Part shown: positions 49,956-54,083 of the stretch, piece by piece | Numbering within the stretch: position 1 is the stretch's first letter | Layout: each line of letters opens with the position of its first letter | NCBI GenBank assembly: GCA_937989565.1 | Contig: CALKRM010000017.1 | Location: forward strand, 1-54,083 | DNA length: 54,083 nucleotides | Direction: 5' to 3' | Source: an uncultured Candidatus Saccharibacteria bacterium | GTDB taxonomy: Bacteria; Patescibacteriota; Saccharimonadia; Saccharimonadales; Saccharimonadaceae | The notes under the pieces: generated by a model | Told to the model about the DNA's origin: nothing | Databases searched by the model: none | What the model saw: the letters and a program-made list of their open reading frames with translations, nothing else | Position numbers and translations under genes: made by a program

Positions 49956-50788
49956 TCGATTATATGGCAAGCGCTGGTCCGCATATTTCAGTAAAGGTTG
50001 ACGAAGTTCTCAACATTGCTGACGTATCTATTACGAATTCGCACTTGATGGGATTCTTGGGATTGATCGTACTGGTGTGGGCAATGTTCCGTACTCGTGC
50101 GGCGGTTTTAGGTAAAAAGAAGCATAATTTTATCACAAGGCTAATTCAGTGGACGTTCGACGGACTTTATAATACAGTTTGCCAAGTTATTCCAGACCAA
50201 AAATGGGCGCGTAAAGTTGCTCCGCTCTGTATTACATTGTTTTTCTTTATCGTTGCGCAGTATTGGCTGGGGCTTTTGCCGATCGTTGGTCCAATTACCA
50301 TTGGCGAGCATCACACTCCCCTATTCCGCGGTGGCGTGGCGGATCTTAATATGACTTTCGGCTTGGCAATTGTAACGATTGTCGCGGCTCAGATTTACGC
50401 GTTTAAGTACTTGGGCTTTAAGGGCAATTTGGGGCGATATTTCGTCAACCCGCTACGCGATCCAATTATGTCATTTGTCGGCATTTTGGAGTTGGTGGCT
50501 GAGTTTTCGCGAATGCTGGGACTGAGTTTCCGTCTGTTTGGTAACGTTTTGGCTGGCGAAATTCTCTTGGCAATTATCGCTTACATGACGAAGTTTTTGT
50601 CGCCCGTAGCTCTGCAGCCGTTCTACTTCTTTGAGTTGTTTATTGGCGGTATTCAGGCATATATTTTCTTTATGTTGTCAACTGTGTTTATTTCCCTGGG
50701 GCTGGCTCACCATGATTCGCACGAGCCAATTGATGAAGTTCACTCCTCTGCTGAAGCTAATAAATTAGCGATATCAGAGAGTGATTAA
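49952..50788 (+). CDS. atpB: ATP synthase subunit a
   Basis: A 278-residue Fo subunit that forms the two proton half-channels. Five or six helices are visible. The essential Arg is R194 in RMLGLSFRLFGNVLAGEI, and a matching polar segment GGIQAYIFFMLSTVFISLG lies near the C-terminus. Length is normal. It is translationally coupled to the preceding small gene by ATGA overlap. Confidence 0.96.
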   Translation: MIDYMASAGPHISVKVDEVLNIADVSITNSHLMGFLGLIVLVWAMFRTRAAVLGKKKHNFITRLIQWTFDGLYNTVCQVIPDQKWARKVAPLCITLFFFIVAQYWLGLLPIVGPITIGEHHTPLFRGGVADLNMTFGLAIVTIVAAQIYAFKYLGFKGNLGRYFVNPLRDPIMSFVGILELVAEFSRMLGLSFRLFGNVLAGEILLAIIAYMTKFLSPVALQPFYFFELFIGGIQAYIFFMLSTVFISLGLAHHDSHEPIDEVHSSAEANKLAISESD

Positions 50789-50824
50789 ATTAGGTAATAA
50801 TTAATTAAAAGGAGAATATTAACC

Positions 50825-51037
50825 ATGGAAGCATTAGCATTCACACTTACCTACGCAATCCCAGCAGCATTTGCAGCAATCGGCGCTGCAATCGTTGGTG
50901 CAGCAGCTATGAACGCCGCTGGTCGTAACCCAGAAAAAATCAACGACCTACGCACAATGATGATCTTGGGTATTTCATTCATCGACGCTATTGCTATTAT
51001 CGGTTTCGTCGCAGCAATCGTCGGCAAAGTTATGTAG
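50825..51037 (+). CDS. atpE: ATP synthase subunit c
   Basis: A 70-residue two-helix ring subunit. The polar loop has GRNPEKI. The proton-carrying carboxylate is D54 in SFIDAIAIIGF, an Asp rather than the more usual Glu. Helix 1 lacks the Gln/Glu pair of sodium-type rings, so a proton-driven enzyme is likely. A strong AAGGAG Shine-Dalgarno precedes it, fitting the high c-subunit copy number needed; this stretch also uses more C-ending codons than its neighbours. Confidence 0.97.
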   Translation: MEALAFTLTYAIPAAFAAIGAAIVGAAAMNAAGRNPEKINDLRTMMILGISFIDAIAIIGFVAAIVGKVM

Positions 51038-51052
51038 TTTTCGGAGTAAATT

Positions 51053-51595
51053 GTGGAGAAAATATTAACACAATTTGCCAATTCTGGCGCATCGGAGAAA
51101 GCTGGTTTGTTTGATTCGCTGGGTATTGATTGGGTGCTGTTGGCGTTTCAGACGGTAGCATTTTTAATCTTGCTATTTGTTCTTCGTAAGTTTGTCTATC
51201 CGCCAATGATGGAAATGCTCGTCAAGCGTGAAAAGGACCTGAAAGCGGCTGACGCGGCGGCAAAATCTGCCAAGGAAAACGCCGACCGAGCTGAAGAAAT
51301 GACTGCCGAAATGATGCGAAAAGCACGAGCGCAAGCTAGCGACATCGTGGCGTCTGCTCGAGAAGAAGCGACCGAAGTTGTTGAAGAAGCGGCTAAAAAA
51401 GCGACTGCCAAATCTGAAGCTTTGATTAAAGAAGCGCATAATACGATTGCTCAAGAAATTGAAAACGCTAAGAAAGACCTACACAATTCGACATTAGAGT
51501 TGGTGGCTGAAGCGACTGGCAAGGTTTTGGGTGAGAAAATTGATGCGAAGAAAGATACAAAGCTGATTTCGGAAGCGCTTGAGGAGGCTGAATAG
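51053..51595 (+). CDS. atpF: ATP synthase subunit b
   Basis: A 180-residue peripheral stalk subunit: one N-terminal membrane helix (about residues 27-47, WVLLAFQTVAFLILLFVLRK) then a long Ala/Glu/Lys-rich coiled coil. It appears to start at GTG (51053) with CGGAG before it; no ATG is available at this position. The stop codon is followed at once by the atpH ATG. Confidence 0.94.
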   Translation: MEKILTQFANSGASEKAGLFDSLGIDWVLLAFQTVAFLILLFVLRKFVYPPMMEMLVKREKDLKAADAAAKSAKENADRAEEMTAEMMRKARAQASDIVASAREEATEVVEEAAKKATAKSEALIKEAHNTIAQEIENAKKDLHNSTLELVAEATGKVLGEKIDAKKDTKLISEALEEAE

Positions 51596-51994
51596 ATGAG
51601 ATTAGTGTCCAGGAGAAAGTTGGCAAAGTATGCAGCTGAACAAATTTTAGCTGGCAATGACGCGGTGTTGGAAAAAATTGCTGGTCTTTTGATTTACGAA
51701 AAGCACGAACGTGAAGTTGATTTGTTGGTGCGAGATATTGAGGCAGAATTGGCCGAGCGTGGTGAAATCGTAGCGTCGGTCGAGAGTGCGAGAGCGCTTG
51801 ATGACAATACAAGGCGTAAAATAGAGCAATTTCTAGCGACTGCGGCGAGCGATAAAAATAGCAAGCCAAAAGTGTCGCTAAGAGAATCAATTGACCCGAC
51901 GTTAATTGGCGGATTTAAGCTACAAACGCCGACCGCAACACTGGACGCAACGGTTTCGAAGAAGTTAAACGACTTGCGGGCGAAGAAAATCTAG
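51596..51994 (+). CDS. atpH: ATP synthase subunit delta
   Basis: A 132-residue, somewhat short delta/OSCP subunit linking the b stalk to the F1 head. Typical delta is about 175 residues. The C-terminal signature is present as SLRESIDPTLIGGFKLQTPT ahead of a final KKLNDLRAKKI helix. The shortened N-terminal domain is a common simplification in small genomes. It starts directly after the atpF stop. Confidence 0.9.
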   Translation: MRLVSRRKLAKYAAEQILAGNDAVLEKIAGLLIYEKHEREVDLLVRDIEAELAERGEIVASVESARALDDNTRRKIEQFLATAASDKNSKPKVSLRESIDPTLIGGFKLQTPTATLDATVSKKLNDLRAKKI

Positions 51995-52002
51995 GAGGAA
52001 AA

Positions 52003-53529
52003 ATGAGCAAGATTGATGTGACAGAATTAGCCAAAAGCCTGCGGGAAAAAATCGCGCAGCTGGAGGCGACGGAAGGTTTGGAAGATGCTGGCGTGGTTAT
52101 TCGCGTTGGTGACGGCGTGGCTTGGGTGCACGGCTTAAGTAGTGCTGGCTATAGTGAAGTGCTGGAAATTGAAACTGATGGCGACACGGTTGAAGCATTT
52201 GCTCTGAACTTGATGGAAGATGAAATTGGCGCGGTGATTCTTGGTGGTGAAGATAAAGTTAAGGCTGGTGCCAGCGTTCGCCGCAAAGGTTCGGTGCTAG
52301 ACGTTCCTGTCGGTGAGGAACTGTTGGGACGAGTGGTTGACCCGCTAGGTCGACCTCTTGACGATGGTCCAGCGATTAAGACGAAGAAACGCGGTTTAAT
52401 TGAGCGTCCTGCTATTGGTGTGATGGGTCGTAAATCAGTTCACGAACCTCTGATGACCGGTATTATGTCGATTGACGCGATGTTCCCGATCGGTCGCGGT
52501 CAGCGTGAGCTTATCATTGGTGACCGTCAAACTGGTAAGACGGCAATTGCTATCGATACGATGATTAACCAGGCTCGTCAAAAGACTGGCGTAGTGAACG
52601 TTTATGTGGCGATTGGTCAGAAATTGTCGAAGATTGCCAGGTTGGTCGACCGATTGAAAGAAGAAGGCGTGATGGACCAGACGATTATCGTTGCGACCAG
52701 TCCGTCCGACGCGGCCTCTCTGCTTTACCTGGCGCCTTACGCTGGTACTGCCATGGGTGAATATTTCCGCGATAACGGCGGTCACGCATTGATGATTTAT
52801 GACGATTTGACCAAGCACGCGGTGGCTTATCGACAGATGTCACTATTGTTGCGCCGTCCACCAGGACGTGAAGCTTATCCAGGTGATGTCTTCTATTTGC
52901 ACTCACGACTATTGGAGCGCTCGGCTAAATTGTCAGATAAACTTGGTGCGGGAAGCTTGACGGCTCTACCAATCATCGAAACGCAGGCTGGCGACATTTC
53001 CGCTTACATTCCAACCAACGTGATTTCTATTACTGACGGTCAGATTTTCCTAGAAACCGACTTGTTCTATCAAGGCATTCGCCCAGCCATCTCAGCCGGT
53101 CTATCAGTTTCTCGTGTTGGTGGCGCGGCTCAGACGAAAGCCGTTAAATCTGTCGGTGGAAACTTGAAGCTCGGTCTTTCTCAGTTCCGCGAATTGGCAT
53201 CATTTGCTCAATTCGGCTCAGACCTTGACGACGCAACAAAGGCTCAAATTGACCGCGGTCAGCGACTTACTGAACTTTTGAAGCAGCCACAATATCAACC
53301 AATGAGCGTTTGGGAGCAATTTGTCAGCATTCACGCGGTGACTGGCGGTATGTTTGACGATGTTCCAGTTTCTAAGATTAAGGATGCGCAGTCTGCCCTA
53401 TTGACTTATCTTTGGAAAAATTCTAAAGATGCTATGCGTGAGCTAAACAAGGGCGATAAGCCTTCGGATGAGCAATTGAAATTGATTGACGAAGCTACGA
53501 AAGAAATAGCGAAAGGATTTGAGGAGTAA
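52003..53529 (+). CDS. atpA: ATP synthase subunit alpha
   Basis: A 508-residue F1 subunit. Walker A is GDRQTGKTAIAID, followed by LMIYDDLTKHAVAYRQMSLL and the ATP synthase signature PAISAGLSVS. The N-terminal beta-barrel and C-terminal helical domain are complete. It has non-catalytic nucleotide sites and the arginine finger (in the SVSRVGG region) that completes the beta-subunit site. GGAGG precedes the ATG. Confidence 0.98.
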   Translation: MSKIDVTELAKSLREKIAQLEATEGLEDAGVVIRVGDGVAWVHGLSSAGYSEVLEIETDGDTVEAFALNLMEDEIGAVILGGEDKVKAGASVRRKGSVLDVPVGEELLGRVVDPLGRPLDDGPAIKTKKRGLIERPAIGVMGRKSVHEPLMTGIMSIDAMFPIGRGQRELIIGDRQTGKTAIAIDTMINQARQKTGVVNVYVAIGQKLSKIARLVDRLKEEGVMDQTIIVATSPSDAASLLYLAPYAGTAMGEYFRDNGGHALMIYDDLTKHAVAYRQMSLLLRRPPGREAYPGDVFYLHSRLLERSAKLSDKLGAGSLTALPIIETQAGDISAYIPTNVISITDGQIFLETDLFYQGIRPAISAGLSVSRVGGAAQTKAVKSVGGNLKLGLSQFRELASFAQFGSDLDDATKAQIDRGQRLTELLKQPQYQPMSVWEQFVSIHAVTGGMFDDVPVSKIKDAQSALLTYLWKNSKDAMRELNKGDKPSDEQLKLIDEATKEIAKGFEE

Positions 53530-53532
53530 TTC

Positions 53533-54083
53533 ATGCCGAGCACTCGCGCGCTGAAAAATCGCATTCGTTCGGTGGACTCGACCAAGCAGATCACCAAGGC
53601 TATGCAATTGGTGGCGGCTAGTAAAATGCGTCGCGCTCAAGAGGCGGACAAAGCTTCTGCGCCGTACACAATGGCGGCGGAAGAATTGCTGTCTTATTTG
53701 GCGAGCCAAGGCGCAACCGACAATCACCCGCTGTTCGTTAGGCGAAAGATAAATAAGCGATTGATTATCGTGGTGGCCAGCGACAAGGGTTTGGCTGGCG
53801 CATACAACACCAACGTTTTGAAGAAATATTTGGAGCTATTAAAGCGTGATGACGAGCGCGGAATTGAGAACTTGACCTTAACTATCGGTCGCCGAGCTTC
53901 GCAATTCGCAACGCGCCTTAAAGATACGAAAATCATCGGTACGTATGAAGATTTGCCAGATCAGCCGTCTGGATTGACGTTTCACACGATTTTGAATACG
54001 GCAGTAAATATGTTTGAGAATGGCGAAGTTGATGCAGTTACGCTTGTTTATACGCGTTTTGTCAATAGCATGGTTCAGACTGC
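53533..54083 (+). CDS. atpG: ATP synthase subunit gamma, partial at window end
   Basis: The first ~183 residues of the rotor shaft subunit. The start is MPSTRALKNRIRSVDSTKQI, then KAMQLVAASKMRRAQ, and VVASDKGLAGAYNTNV as the Rossmann-like part. GGAG overlaps the atpA stop region just before the ATG. The C-terminal helix lies beyond the window; beta and epsilon genes presumably follow. Confidence 0.97.
   Translation, partial: MPSTRALKNRIRSVDSTKQITKAMQLVAASKMRRAQEADKASAPYTMAAEELLSYLASQGATDNHPLFVRRKINKRLIIVVASDKGLAGAYNTNVLKKYLELLKRDDERGIENLTLTIGRRASQFATRLKDTKIIGTYEDLPDQPSGLTFHTILNTAVNMFENGEVDAVTLVYTRFVNSMVQT

Overview
The window looks like a chromosome segment of a Candidatus Saccharibacteria (TM7)-type member of the Patescibacteria. 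This is an inference from AT-leaning DNA, very compact gene order, short proteins, a class E-type sortase, an N-terminally elaborated HerA/TraG-like ATPase, a sigma-region-4/HARE protein with no region 2, and a complete F-type ATP synthase operon. Many genes have an extended -10 box (TGnTATAAT) only about 7-14 bases before the start codon, so leaderless mRNAs appear common.

Layout. Bases 1-1208 hold two small membrane-protein genes. Bases 1266-7240 hold a complete type II-C CRISPR-Cas9 locus: a six-repeat array (1439-1804), cas2, cas1 and a 1145-residue cas9 on the minus strand, a tracrRNA just upstream of cas9, three tandem promoter-plus-terminator units that look like small RNA genes (6797-7191), and decayed repeat copies on both flanks. 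A polyamine operon follows (speD, DUF4178, membrane-anchored spermidine synthase; 7300-9873). A minus-strand block then carries the HerA/TraG-like ATPase, the sigma4-HARE protein, topA, a CDP-alcohol phosphatidyltransferase-like protein and dprA (9877-17824). Opposite dprA lies a strongly promoted and terminated ~310-nt structured RNA (17880-18189). Next is a probable metal-homeostasis cluster: a Fur-family regulator, a two-gene permease, a DUF475/TerC membrane protein, pth and a COG0523 GTPase (18201-23172).

Bases 23174-25064 are an unusual island. Two orphan minus-strand genes share a canonical TTGAC(A/T)-17-TATAAA promoter and a related, heavily structured 5' leader of more than 200 nt. 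One ends in a textbook type III hammerhead ribozyme (23174-23230), the other in a nested-hairpin 3' element. A third gene at 41611-41859 has the same promoter/leader signature and a branched 3' element. The sharing suggests a small RNA-controlled regulon.

The rest is mostly housekeeping: der, a pseudouridine synthase, two histidine kinase/response regulator pairs (27887-30938 and 32748-34663), tRNA-Glu, a NUDIX protein, a DUF3048 protein, gltX, a PEGA protein, a sortase, tRNA-Leu, an exonuclease III, two GT4 glycosyltransferases, smpB, an ABC-F protein, a glutaredoxin-like protein, and the atp operon (atpZ-like, B, E, F, H, A, G), which is cut by the window end inside atpG.

The strongest leads are the hammerhead with a competing upstream strand, the three-locus shared leader, the tandem small RNA genes beside the tracrRNA, and the unidentified 310-nt RNA. 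All RNA calls were made by eye from motifs and complementarity; no folding or database search was run.
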